Assembly (NCBI RefSeq): GCF_003325475.1
Contig: NZ_CP029495.1
Coordinates: 4,464,001-4,528,000 of the forward strand
From: Chromobacterium phragmitis
Lineage (GTDB): Bacteria; Pseudomonadota; Gammaproteobacteria; Burkholderiales; Chromobacteriaceae
Length of the DNA stretch: 64,000 nt
Direction: 5' to 3'
The notes beneath the pieces are model-generated. The model did not search any database. It had not been told where the DNA came from and saw only the letters and a program-made list of their open reading frames with translations. The position numbers were made by a program, and so were the translations under genes. Positions 9,465 to 19,539 of the stretch are shown piece after piece. The first letter of the stretch is position 1. Each line of letters opens with the position of its first letter.

Positions 9465-11081
9465 TTACACCTGGTACTGCGCCACCGTGCGCTGAATATT
9501 GCTCGCTTGGCTGCGCAGCTCCTGAGCGGAGTCGGCCGAGTCGGCCGAAGCGCGCGAATTGGCCTCGGCCATCTGCGCGATCTGCTCCACCTTTTGCGCG
9601 ATGGTGTTGCTGGCGCTGCCCTGCTCAATAATGCTGGAGGAGATTTCGCCTATCAGCAGCATGCTGTGCTCGGAATTGGTCTTGATCTGCTGGATGGCGT
9701 CGCTGGCGCCGCGCGCCTTCTCCGCCTCGTCGTTCACCCGCGTCACCACCTCCTGCATGCCTGCCACTGCCGCCTGCGTGCCTTGCTGCATTTTATCTAT
9801 GACGCCGGAAATTTCGGTGGTGGAGCTGGCGGTACGCTCCGCCAGCTTGCGCACTTCGTCGGCCACCACCGCGAAGCCTCGGCCCATCTCGCCGGCGCGG
9901 GCGGCCTCGATCGCCGCGTTCAACGCCAGCAGATTGGTCTGATCGGCGATATCCTTGATCACGCCCAATACGGTGGCGATGGTGGCGCTGTCGTCGCGCA
10001 GCTTGCCGATGCGCTCGGATGCCTCTCCCACGGACTCCGCCACCGCGCTGATGCCGTCCACGGTGCCCAGCACCACCCGGCTGCCGCGATCGGCGATCTC
10101 GCCGGCCTCGCGCGCCTGCTGGTTGGCTTCGCGGGCGCGGTCCGCCACGTGGTTGATGCTGACGGTCACCTGTTCCACCGCCGCCGCCATCGCCGAGGCG
10201 GATTCGCTCTGCAGCACCGAACTGGAGGCGATGTTGCCGGAAGAGTCCGCCATATGAACGATGGAGCCCTCCATCTCCTCCACGCTATGCCGGATTTCGC
10301 GGAAGCTCTGCTGCAGTCTGGCCATCAGCTCATTGAACGCGGTGGCGGTCTTGCCTATTTCATCCATCCGCATCACCGGCGCGCGCAGGCGAAAATCCAG
10401 CGAAGCGCGCACCGACTGCATGGTGTCCAGCGTCGCCTCCAGGCTGCTGCGGATGTTGAGGAACAGGTGGCCGCTGAGCCAGCCGCATACCAACACGGCC
10501 AGCACCACCAGGATCATCGATTGCCACCACGCCGCCTTGTAGGCGGCGTCGTTGTCCTGGCTCAGCTTCTCCGCCAACCTGTAGTTGAATTCGATATGAT
10601 CGATCAGCGCCTGGTTCAGCGCCTTGGCCTCGTTTGACATGTCGCCGGTCATCAGCTTGTCCGCTTCCGCCACGCTGTTGGCTTGCAACAACTGCAGGTA
10701 TTTGTCGCGCTGCTGGCGATACAGCTTCATGTCGTCGCGGTCGGTCTGCAGCAGCTTGCGATCCTCGTCGTTGGAAAGCAGCTCCTTCTCGTACTTGTCC
10801 AGCGCGGCGTCGAAGCGCTTGTCCACATCGCCGAGGGACGCGAACTCGGCCTTCTTGGCGGCTGGATCAGACAAGGCCACGCTGCGCGCCAGCGTCAGCC
10901 TCAAATCCGCCAGCGCCTCCTTCGCATCATCCAAGGCATGAATGCTGGGAAAGGTATTGACCTTCATGTAATCGAAGCGCTCGTTCGCCTGCTGCTGCTT
11001 CCACAAACCCTGCACGCCCAAGGCGAACATGGCCAGCAAGGCTAACAATGTGGTCAACAGCAATCGTTTGGTGATGGTCAT
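9465..11081 (-). CDS. Methyl-accepting chemotaxis protein, four-helix-bundle sensor
   Basis: 538 residues. N-terminal helix (LLLTTLLALLAMFALGVQGL), a helical periplasmic domain of about 150 residues rich in Asp/Lys/Leu heptads consistent with a 4HB sensor, a second helix (WWQSMILVVLAVLVCGWLSG), HAMP, and the conserved signalling tip NLLALNAAIEAARAGEMGRG. The ligand cannot be predicted. It is a single-gene unit with its own terminator and an AT-rich upstream region. Confidence 0.93.
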   Translation of the reverse strand: MTITKRLLLTTLLALLAMFALGVQGLWKQQQANERFDYMKVNTFPSIHALDDAKEALADLRLTLARSVALSDPAAKKAEFASLGDVDKRFDAALDKYEKELLSNDEDRKLLQTDRDDMKLYRQQRDKYLQLLQANSVAEADKLMTGDMSNEAKALNQALIDHIEFNYRLAEKLSQDNDAAYKAAWWQSMILVVLAVLVCGWLSGHLFLNIRSSLEATLDTMQSVRASLDFRLRAPVMRMDEIGKTATAFNELMARLQQSFREIRHSVEEMEGSIVHMADSSGNIASSSVLQSESASAMAAAVEQVTVSINHVADRAREANQQAREAGEIADRGSRVVLGTVDGISAVAESVGEASERIGKLRDDSATIATVLGVIKDIADQTNLLALNAAIEAARAGEMGRGFAVVADEVRKLAERTASSTTEISGVIDKMQQGTQAAVAGMQEVVTRVNDEAEKARGASDAIQQIKTNSEHSMLLIGEISSSIIEQGSASNTIAQKVEQIAQMAEANSRASADSADSAQELRSQASNIQRTVAQYQV

Positions 11082-11299
11082 GTCCGGCTCCTTGCAAGCC
11101 CTGCGTTTCGCGCTCGTTTTACGAGAATTTACTTAGAATATTTATAGCTCGACCTGTCCAACAAACAACGACTCATTTCGCATGCATGCCTAGAATATAA
11201 GCTGAAAATCGCCTTGATTTTGCAAACAATATTTGCAGCGCCCCATAAAAGCGGTATCATTTCGCCCCGCTTGGGCCGGCGTCGTTTTCCGGCCGACGC

Positions 11300-11338
11300 T
11301 TACTGGGTTCCCTCACCCCACTCCGCAAAAAGGACGCA
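11300..11338 (+). promoter_or_regulatory. Candidate preQ1-I riboswitch upstream of yhhQ
   Basis: Just before the yhhQ start the leader reads CTGGGTTCCCTCACCCCACT then CCGCAAAAAGGA. This has the preQ1-I layout: a short P1 stem (TGGG with CCCA), a C-rich loop, ACCCCA, and an A-rich tail that carries the ribosome-binding site. Loop TCC can pair with GGA of the ribosome site, which would form the H-type pseudoknot and block translation when preQ1 binds. The downstream gene imports queuosine precursors, the usual target. Confidence 0.7.
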
Positions 11339-11340
11339 TC

Positions 11341-12006
11341 ATGTTCGCATTCTCCGACCGGCAGCGCCTGTCCGCGCTGGTTCGGCTGGCCTTGTTCCAC
11401 ATCGCCATCATCGCCTCCAGCAACTACCTGGTGCAGCTGCCTATCACCATATTCGGCTTTCACACCACCTGGGGCGCGTTCACATTTCCGTTCATCTTCC
11501 TGGCCACCGACCTGACCGTGCGCATTTTCGGCGCGCCGCTGGCCAGACGCATCATCCTGGCAGCGATGGTGCCGGCCCTATTGATCTCCTATCTGGTGTC
11601 CGTGCTGTTCTACCAGGGCGCCTGGCAGGGCATGGCTGCGCTGCAGCAGTTCAACCTGTTCGTCGCCCGCATCGCCGTGGCCAGCTTCGCCGCCTACGCG
11701 CTGGGCCAGATACTGGATGTGCAGGTGTTCAACCGTTTGCGCCGGCTCAAGGCGTGGTGGGCGGCGCCGGCCGCCGCGATGTTCTTCGGCAACATCAGCG
11801 ACACGCTGGCCTTTTTCTTCATCGCTTTCTACAAGAGCAGCGACCCGTTCATGGCCGCCAACTGGGTGGAGATCGCGCTGGTGGACTACAGCTTCAAGGT
11901 GCTGATCTGCATGCTGTTCTTCCTGCCCATGTACGGCGTGGTGCTCAAGATGATCATCAAGCGCCTGCTGCGCGCCGGCATCGGCGAGCGGCTCCAGCCG
12001 GCATAA
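11341..12006 (+). CDS. yhhQ: Queuosine precursor transporter YhhQ (VUT family)
   Basis: 221 residues, integral membrane protein with about six hydrophobic segments and family signatures FPFIFLATDLTVRIFG and FFGNISDTLAFFFIAF. YhhQ/VUT proteins take up 7-cyano- and 7-aminomethyl-7-deazaguanine for tRNA queuosine modification. ATG at 11341 lies seven bases after AAAAAGGA. The leader holds a candidate preQ1-I riboswitch, which supports the assignment. Confidence 0.93.
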   Translation: MFAFSDRQRLSALVRLALFHIAIIASSNYLVQLPITIFGFHTTWGAFTFPFIFLATDLTVRIFGAPLARRIILAAMVPALLISYLVSVLFYQGAWQGMAALQQFNLFVARIAVASFAAYALGQILDVQVFNRLRRLKAWWAAPAAAMFFGNISDTLAFFFIAFYKSSDPFMAANWVEIALVDYSFKVLICMLFFLPMYGVVLKMIIKRLLRAGIGERLQPA

Positions 12007-12023
12007 GCCCTCGGCGCAAAACA

Positions 12024-12053
12024 AAACGGCCAGCCCCCCGGGGCTGGCCGTTT
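12024..12053. terminator. Bidirectional terminator, yhhQ and SnoaL-like gene
   Basis: AAACGGCCAGCCCC, two-base loop, and the exact complement, with T/A tracts on both sides; it sits between convergent genes. Confidence 0.85.
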
Positions 12054-12070
12054 TTCATCGCGCGAAGCGA

Positions 12071-12469
12071 TCAGGGACGCATCGCCTCCCACACCTTGGC
12101 GCTGTCGACAATCTGCTCGAACCTGACGATCTTGCCGCCCTTCAGCGTGTAGACATGGGCGAAAGACGCGGTGAAGCTTTTACCGGTGGCGCGATACGTT
12201 CCGTGGTAGAAGCCCTGGGCGACCACGTTGTCTCCGTCCACGAAATAGCGGTCTACCGCCGCGCGGTAGCCATCCCACTCGCCGCCCAGCCGCTGGAACA
12301 CGTTCTCCACGATGGCTTGCGGGCCGACATAGGTGCCGGCGTATGGGAAACCGGCCGCCTCGGTCCATTCGGCGTCCGGCGCCAGCGCCGCCAGCAGGTT
12401 GCGGCCATTGTCTTCGGACTTGCCTTCGTAAGTGGCGCGGACAATGTCCAGATTGCTGCGATTCGTCAT
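12071..12469 (-). CDS. SnoaL-like/NTF2-fold protein
   Basis: 132 residues. The pattern (N-terminal helix with VRATYEGKSEDN, LAPDAEWTEAAGFPYAGTY, VENVFQRL, later FAHVYTLKGGKIVRFEQIVD) is typical of SnoaL-like polyketide-cyclase/ketosteroid-isomerase-related proteins. The fold is confident, the substrate unknown. No biosynthetic cluster is nearby. Confidence 0.8.
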   Translation of the reverse strand: MTNRSNLDIVRATYEGKSEDNGRNLLAALAPDAEWTEAAGFPYAGTYVGPQAIVENVFQRLGGEWDGYRAAVDRYFVDGDNVVAQGFYHGTYRATGKSFTASFAHVYTLKGGKIVRFEQIVDSAKVWEAMRP

Positions 12470-12669
12470 GGTGCTTGCTCTTTCAAACAGGAATGATTCT
12501 CAAATATAGCCTTGCCAGGATAATTCAAGACAGCTCTTTCACTACCATACGCACCGAAAGGCAACTATCCCACCTGAAAATGCCAGCTTCTGACGAACGG
12601 CGCCGCTGCGTATACTGGCTCTCATCCCGCGCCGGCGCCGGCCGCGCGCGCCAACACAGGCTGAATTGA

Positions 12670-13698
12670 ATGACATCCTCCGCATCCCCCCGCCTCTCCA
12701 TGCTGGAACTGGCGCCCATCGTCGCCGGCGACGACGCCGCGCAGGCGCTGCGCAACAGCGCGGCCTTGGCCCGCCATGTCGAACAACTGGGCTACACCCG
12801 CTTCTGGGTGGCAGAGCATCACAATATGGCCGGCGTGGCCAGTTCCGCCACCGCGGTGCTGATCGGCCACATCGCCGCCCACACGCACAGCATCCGCGTC
12901 GGTTCCGGCGGCATCATGCTGCCCAACCACGCGCCGCTGGTGGTGGCCGAGCAGTTCGGCACCCTGGCCACGCTGTTCCCCGGCCGCATCGACCTGGGCC
13001 TGGGCCGCGCGCCCGGCACCGACCCGCTCACCGCCCGCGCGCTGCGCCGCGACCGTTTCGCCGGCGACGACTTCCCGCAGCAAGTGGCCGAATTGCGCGG
13101 CTACCTGGGACCGGAGCGGCCAGGCCAGCAAGTTCGCGCCATTCCGGGCACAGGCACCGATGTGCCGGTGTGGCTGCTGGGCTCCAGCCTGTACGGCGCG
13201 CAGCTTGCGGCGCAACTTGGCCTGCCTTTCGCCTTCGCCGCCCATTTCGCACCGGCGCAGCTCCATCAAGCGCTGAAGCAGTATCGTCAGCTGTTCCAGC
13301 CCTCCGCCTTTCTGAGCCAGCCGTACGCGATGGCCTGCATTCCGGCGCTTGCAGCGAACAGCGACGCCAAGGCCCAGCGGCTGGCCACCACGCCGTACCA
13401 GAAATTCCTCAATCTGATCCGCGGCGACCGCCGCCCGCTGCCGCCGCCGGTAGACAGCATGGATGGCTTATGGAGCCCGCGCGAAGCGTTTGCCGTGCGG
13501 GGCGAGTGGCTTGGCGCGGCGGTGTTCGGCGGACCGGAAACCGTGCGGACAGGGCTGCAGAAACTGCTGGACGAGACCGGCGTGGATGAAATCATGCTGT
13601 CGGTCGACTGTTACGACTTCGCGGACCGGCTGCGCTGCTGCGAGATCATCGCCGGCCTCCTGCCGCGGCTGCGCGCGGCGAAGACTGAGCCTGCCTGA
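12670..13698 (+). CDS. LLM-class flavin-dependent oxidoreductase (YhbW-like)
   Basis: 342 residues, luciferase-like TIM barrel. LSMLELAPI near the start, FWVAEHHNM, VGSGGIMLPNHAPLVVAEQFG and GRIDLGLGRAPGTDP are signatures of the MsnO8/YhbW subgroup. Such enzymes use FMNH2 supplied by a separate reductase; the substrate cannot be inferred. Weak ribosome site. Single gene. Confidence 0.9.
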   Translation: MTSSASPRLSMLELAPIVAGDDAAQALRNSAALARHVEQLGYTRFWVAEHHNMAGVASSATAVLIGHIAAHTHSIRVGSGGIMLPNHAPLVVAEQFGTLATLFPGRIDLGLGRAPGTDPLTARALRRDRFAGDDFPQQVAELRGYLGPERPGQQVRAIPGTGTDVPVWLLGSSLYGAQLAAQLGLPFAFAAHFAPAQLHQALKQYRQLFQPSAFLSQPYAMACIPALAANSDAKAQRLATTPYQKFLNLIRGDRRPLPPPVDSMDGLWSPREAFAVRGEWLGAAVFGGPETVRTGLQKLLDETGVDEIMLSVDCYDFADRLRCCEIIAGLLPRLRAAKTEPA

Positions 13699-13765
13699 GC
13701 ATCCAGCCGAATCCCAGGAGCGGGCGGACATGCCGCCCGCGCTTCCTGATGCCGGGTCGAGCGTC

Positions 13766-14101
13766 TTAATGCAGAGTCTTGAGATAAGCCTGAATCGCGT
13801 CCACCTCTTCCTTCGTGGGCGGCTTGCCGTGATCCTCCTTCAGACTGCTCTTGCTCCAGTGAGGCATAGGCGCCTTCAGCGCCTTGCCCTCGTCATCCAC
13901 CCCCTGCAGCACCGCCCTCTCGAACAACTGCTTGCGCCATTTGCTGGCATCCCCGGCCAGACGCGGACCGGTTTTGCCTTGAGCCCGATCGCCATGGCAA
14001 ACAGCGCAGTTCTGCTGGTAAAGCTCCTTGCCGTCCGGCGCAGCCAACGCCAGGGAATAAAAACAGGAACACGCCACGATCATCGAAACGTGAAATCGCA
14101 T
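13766..14101 (-). CDS. Small periplasmic c-type cytochrome
   Basis: 111 residues. Signal peptide (MRFHVSMIVACSCFYSLALA), then a single haem site CAVCH near residue 33 and a Met in KAPMPHW as likely second axial ligand, as in class I cytochrome c. ATG at 14101 behind GGAGAG; a longer frame upstream has no signal. Likely a periplasmic electron carrier, partner unknown. Divergent from the interrupted metalloprotease-like gene. Confidence 0.9.
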   Translation of the reverse strand: MRFHVSMIVACSCFYSLALAAPDGKELYQQNCAVCHGDRAQGKTGPRLAGDASKWRKQLFERAVLQGVDDEGKALKAPMPHWSKSSLKEDHGKPPTKEEVDAIQAYLKTLH

Positions 14102-14242
14102 CACACTCTCCGGAGTAAGGAAATGGCCGCCGCGCGGTCTGAGCTTTATTGATAGACCAACGCTCCAGGCGCCAGCGGGCTTCCGATGGAACCCCAGCCG
14201 TTTTCGAGGGTCGATACCCTCTTTGCCACATCGCGGAATGCC

Positions 14243-15451
14243 ATGCGCCTGCCCTTGATCGCCGCCTGCCTCTGCGGCCCGCTCTCCCATCCCGCCCTGG
14301 CCGCTTACACCGTATCGCTGGAGGACTCTCCTCATCCCGCTCCGCGCTTCAGCCTGGACTTGCCGGACCGGCATGGCGAGTTTCTCGAAGCGCCTGCCGG
14401 CGCGCAAATCGCCAATGTCCGCTGCGGCCATTCGCTCCTGCCCAAACAATCTGATGGCCGCTGGCGGCTAAGCCAGGCATGCAGGCAAGTGCGATGGGAA
14501 GCCACGCTCAATACGCCGCCGCCAGAAGGGCCAGACGCCTCCGCTCAGCAGAGCCTGGCGCTGCCGGGTTGGGCAGTGCTGACTTCATCCACGGTCCTGC
14601 TGCGCGAATCAGGCAAGCCCGAAGGCTCGATCCTGGCCATCCGCGTGGCCGGCAAGCCGGATACCCAGGCTTATGTTCCCGCCACAGGCGAGGCGCCGGA
14701 GTTCTACGCTATCGGCAAGGGGCAGGAAACCATCCGCCAGGTAGCCGGCTGGCAAGTCCGCTATGTCGCTGACGATCTGACGCGGGTGGCGGCGCGCGGT
14801 CTTCTTGACCATCACGCCGAGGCGCTAACCGCGCTGCGCCGCGTCTTCCCCCCTCCTCGCCCCAACGCTCCCTTTTCCGGCCAGTTGCTGGTGACGCTAT
14901 TGGGCAGAGACGGCGCCTCCAGCGCCAACGGAGCCGGCGGCATGCGCAGCTTGCTGGTCAACTATCCCCGCGACACCGCCGAGCGCGACACCTTCCTGCT
15001 CGCCATTCTCGCCCACGAACAGTCGCATCAACTGTTGGCTCTGGCGGGCGTCTCCATGGGAAGCGCCTGGATGTCCGAAGGGCTGGCCCATTATTACGGG
15101 CTGAAAACCATGCGGCAAAGCCGACAGCCGCAAGCGGAAAAAGACAAAGTGTGGCAGCTGTTCGTCAAACCCGAGCGCACTCCCGCCCAGGGGCTCGCTC
15201 GGCTGGAGCGCCGGCATCGGGAAGGGGACAAGTCGGCCTATCCGCTGTTCTACTCCTAGGGCGCGACATTCTTCGCCCTGCTGGATCAGGCGCTGCAGGA
15301 CGCCAGCCAAGGCCGGCGTTCGCTGGATGACTTCATTGCCCAGCTGCGCGCCGAGCCAGATGGCAGCCTGCCCGATTCGCTGCGCGCCGAACTGCGCGCA
15401 GCAGGCGGCGCGCGCGTGGACGCGCTGCTGGCCCGCTACGTGGATGCCTGA
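14243..15451 (+). pseudogene. Exported gluzincin-like metallopeptidase gene interrupted by an in-frame amber codon
   Basis: From the ATG at 14243 the frame encodes a signal peptide (MRLPLIAACLCGPLSHPALA) and an HEQSH zinc motif at residues 258-262, with a downstream Glu in SEGLAHYYG as probable third ligand. At 15257-15259 a TAG (codon 339) stops translation, yet the same frame continues with sound protein sequence (GATFFALLDQALQDAS) to a TGA at 15449-15451, giving 402 residues if read through. One C-to-T change of a CAG Gln codon would explain the stop. The remaining 338 residues keep the zinc site but lose the C-terminal helices. It could be a recent pseudogene, a truncated active form, a readthrough gene or a sequencing error. 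Confidence 0.8.
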
Positions 15452-15462
15452 TCGCCCAAAGA

Positions 15463-15488
15463 AAAACCGCGGCCTGAGCCGCGGTTTT
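15463..15488. terminator. Bidirectional terminator before aqpZ
   Basis: AAAACCGCGGC, four-base loop, GCCGCGGTTTT, between the convergent metallopeptidase-like gene and aqpZ. Confidence 0.85.
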
Positions 15489-15510
15489 CTTCATGAGAAC
15501 AAAGCGCGGT

Positions 15511-16200
15511 TCACTCGCTTTCGCCAGCGATCAGCCGATACACTCTCGCGCCCAGTATCCCGCCGACAATCGGCGCCAGCCAGAACAGCCATAGCTGCTG
15601 CACCGCCCAGCCGCCGACGAACAAGGCCACGCCCGTGCTGCGCGCCGGGTTGACCGAGGTATTGGTGACCGGGATGCTGATCAGGTGGATCAACGTCAGC
15701 GCCAGGCCGATCGCCAAAGGCGCGAAGCCGGCAGGCGCGCGTTTGTCCGTCGCTCCCATGACCACCAGCAGGAAGAACATGGTCATCACCACCTCGCAGA
15801 CCAGCGCCGCCAGCAGCGAATAGCCGCCCGGGGAGTGCTCGCCATAGCCGTTGGAGGCGAATCCCTTGGCCACGTCGAAACCGGCCGCGCCGCTGGCGAT
15901 CACGTACAGCACGGCCGCCGCCGCGATGCCGCCCAATACCTGCGCCGCGACATAAGGCGCCAATTGGCTGGCTGGGAAGCGGCCGCCGGCCCACAAGCCA
16001 ATCGAGATGGCCGGATTCAAATGGCAGCCGGAGATATGGCCGATGGCGTAAGCCATCGTCACCACCGTCAAACCGAAGGCCAGCGCCACGCCGGCAAAAC
16101 CGATGCCCAAATTGGGAAAGGCCGCCGCCAGCACCGCGCTGCCGCAACCGCCCAGCACCAGCCAGAAAGTGCCCAGAAACTCCGCGCCATAGGATTTCAT
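15511..16200 (-). CDS. aqpZ: Aquaporin Z
   Basis: 229 residues, six membrane helices with both half-helix NPA motifs (CHLNPAIS and NTSVNPARS). The Arg after the second NPA and the His/Thr-lined filter are those of water-selective aquaporins rather than glycerol facilitators. Start at 16200 behind GAGGAG. Single gene. Confidence 0.95.
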   Translation of the reverse strand: MKSYGAEFLGTFWLVLGGCGSAVLAAAFPNLGIGFAGVALAFGLTVVTMAYAIGHISGCHLNPAISIGLWAGGRFPASQLAPYVAAQVLGGIAAAAVLYVIASGAAGFDVAKGFASNGYGEHSPGGYSLLAALVCEVVMTMFFLLVVMGATDKRAPAGFAPLAIGLALTLIHLISIPVTNTSVNPARSTGVALFVGGWAVQQLWLFWLAPIVGGILGARVYRLIAGESE

Positions 16201-16568
16201 CGCCGCTCCTCTTCACGTTTCGAAATGGCCCGCTCCCGCCGTCTCCCGCCGCGCGGCAGATGCGCATTGAATGACGAGCCGGCCGTCGTTTAACCATAGC
16301 AAATGCAAAAAGCCAGCATGCTCGCCTCTCGCGGCGGCGGCAAGCTGGCCGAAATCCTTGCCCGCGGATGGAAAGCGTCCCCGTGCGATCAGACTGCCGC
16401 ATTCCTTGGACAAGAGCAGACATGGGCAAGCCGGGCGACGACTCGCCCCCCCATCGAGCCATCCCGCCCAACCAGGGCAGCCCAAACGTCCCCTCCAAGT
16501 CCAGAGCAGGATTCGAAAGGCGGCGATGCTATCATTGACGCCCATCGACACACTCCGCGCAAAATCAT

Positions 16569-17114
16569 ATGGAAGGACTGCTGGACTGGCTTCTTGGCGC
16601 GCTGGCGCTGCCGAAAGTGGGTTTATCCGCCATTTTCATGATCAGCCTGATATCCGCCACCCTGCTGCCGCTGGGATCGGAACCCGCCGTATTCGCCTAC
16701 ATCAAGCTCCAGCCTGACATGTTCTGGCAAGTGCTGGCGGTCGCCACGCTGGGCAATACCCTGGGCGGAGCGATCGACTGGTGGATGGGGTACGGCGCCA
16801 AAGTCGCGCTGCTGCGCTACCGCCGCCGGCGAACGCACGGCCACCCTCACGCCAAGCCCCCGAGCGCCGAAAAACCCGTGTTGAACACTCGTTATTTCCG
16901 TTGGATGCGTCGGCGCGGCGCGCCCATCCTGCTGCTGTCCTGGCTGCCCGGCATAGGCGATCCGCTGTGCACCCTGGCCGGCTGGCTGCGCATCCCGTTC
17001 TGGCCCAGCGTCTGCTACATGGCCATTGGAAAATTCCTGCGCTACCTGTTGACCACGTCAGCGCTGCTGTGGATTCCGGACAGCTTTTGGCGGAGCGTGA
17101 TCCAGTGGTTCTGA
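16569..17114 (+). CDS. YqaA-family (VTT/DedA-like) inner-membrane protein
   Basis: 181 residues. Opens with GLSAIFMISLISATLLPLGSEP, then GNTLGGAIDWWMGYG and RRRGAPILLLSWLPGIGDPLC, all typical of the YqaA branch of the SNARE-associated/DedA superfamily. Superfamily members are implicated in lipid carrier or phospholipid translocation; the role of YqaA is unknown. A Arg/His-rich cytoplasmic loop of about 30 residues interrupts the middle. Confidence 0.87.
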   Translation: MEGLLDWLLGALALPKVGLSAIFMISLISATLLPLGSEPAVFAYIKLQPDMFWQVLAVATLGNTLGGAIDWWMGYGAKVALLRYRRRRTHGHPHAKPPSAEKPVLNTRYFRWMRRRGAPILLLSWLPGIGDPLCTLAGWLRIPFWPSVCYMAIGKFLRYLLTTSALLWIPDSFWRSVIQWF

Positions 17115-17438
17115 AATGGCTTTCCGGCTATCGGAGCCTAGCAGCCGCGCAGCCCAGGCCCGGCATCGCGCCCCTTGCGCATGGCAGCCCTGGCGAGACG
17201 GCATCCCTTGGGAAACAACGACATATGCCAAATAAAACCATGCTGCAGACAGGGTGGCATGCGATGGCGCTCTGAGTTAACCTGCCGCCAGAATGTTCTG
17301 CCGCGCGATAGCCGGATTCGCGCAGGACATTCGCGCGCCTTCGCCCGGCAACCGTTACAATACAAACTAAGAGACGCCTCGCGGCGCCCGACAACAACTC
17401 GGCCCCGAGCCGGGAATTTCCCTTAGAGAAGCATTACC
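17115..17438. other. Intergenic region upstream of sdaA
   Basis: Contains a -10-like TACAAT at 17356-17361 but no matching -35 at normal spacing. No gene or strong repeat seen. Confidence 0.5.
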
Positions 17439-18839
<1,401 letters not shown>

Positions 18840-18856
18840 CGCCCTGCGCCCACCCG

Positions 18857-18884
18857 AAAAGCCGCGGCAAAAACCGCGGCTTTT
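18857..18884 (+). terminator. sdaA terminator
   Basis: AAAAGCCGCGG, six-base loop, CCGCGGCTTTT and further T residues. Confidence 0.85.
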
Positions 18885-18950
18885 TTATTGGCTAAGCCCC
18901 TGCCCGCTGGCACACTGTAGCCTGTCCCACCCACACCAGAGCTTCACTCC

Positions 18951-19478
18951 GTGCACTCCCTAGACATAGAAACGCCGCGCCTGATGCTGCGCCCGCTGCG
19001 GGAAGACGACGCCCCCTTCATTCTGGAGCTGGTCAACGAACCGGCCTTCCTCGCCAATATCGGCGACAAGGATGTGCATGATCTCGCTGGCGCGCGCAAC
19101 TACATCGAAAAGGGCCCGCAAGCCAGCTACCGCCAACACGGCCACGGCCTGCTGATGGTGGCGCTGCGCGACGGCGGCGAACCGGTCGGGATCTGCGGCC
19201 TGGTCAAACGCGATAGCCTGCCCCACCCCGACATCGGTTATGCTTTTCTGGAGCGCCACTGGGGCCGCGGCTACGCCACCGAGGCCGGCGCGGCCTGCCT
19301 GGCGCACGGCCGGGATGCGCTGGCCATCGCCTGCGTGGTCGGCATCACCGCGCCGCACAACCACAATTCGATCCGGGTATTGGAAAAGCTGGGCCTGGTC
19401 TACGACCGCATGCTGGACTTGCCCGGCATCGACGGACCCAGCCTGTATTTCGTGCCGCCAGGCTCCGACCCCGGCTGA
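18951..19478 (+). CDS. GNAT acetyltransferase, RimJ/RimL type
   Basis: 175 residues from a GTG start. ETPRLMLRPLREDDAPF at the N-terminus, GRGYATEAG as the acetyl-CoA pyrophosphate loop, and HNHNSIRVLEKLGL near the C-terminus define the RimJ/RimL-like group. Substrate could be a protein N-terminus, small molecule or antibiotic; not resolvable from sequence. Confidence 0.9.
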   Translation: MHSLDIETPRLMLRPLREDDAPFILELVNEPAFLANIGDKDVHDLAGARNYIEKGPQASYRQHGHGLLMVALRDGGEPVGICGLVKRDSLPHPDIGYAFLERHWGRGYATEAGAACLAHGRDALAIACVVGITAPHNHNSIRVLEKLGLVYDRMLDLPGIDGPSLYFVPPGSDPG

Positions 19479-19496
19479 TGGATGCGCCAGACGCGA

Positions 19497-19522
19497 AAAA
19501 CCGGGCGCAAAGCCCGGTTTTC
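19497..19522. terminator. Bidirectional terminator, GNAT gene and speA
   Basis: AAAACCGGGC, a short loop and GCCCGGTTTT between convergent genes. Confidence 0.85.
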
Positions 19523-19539
19523 TCTGGCAAAAGCGAAAA

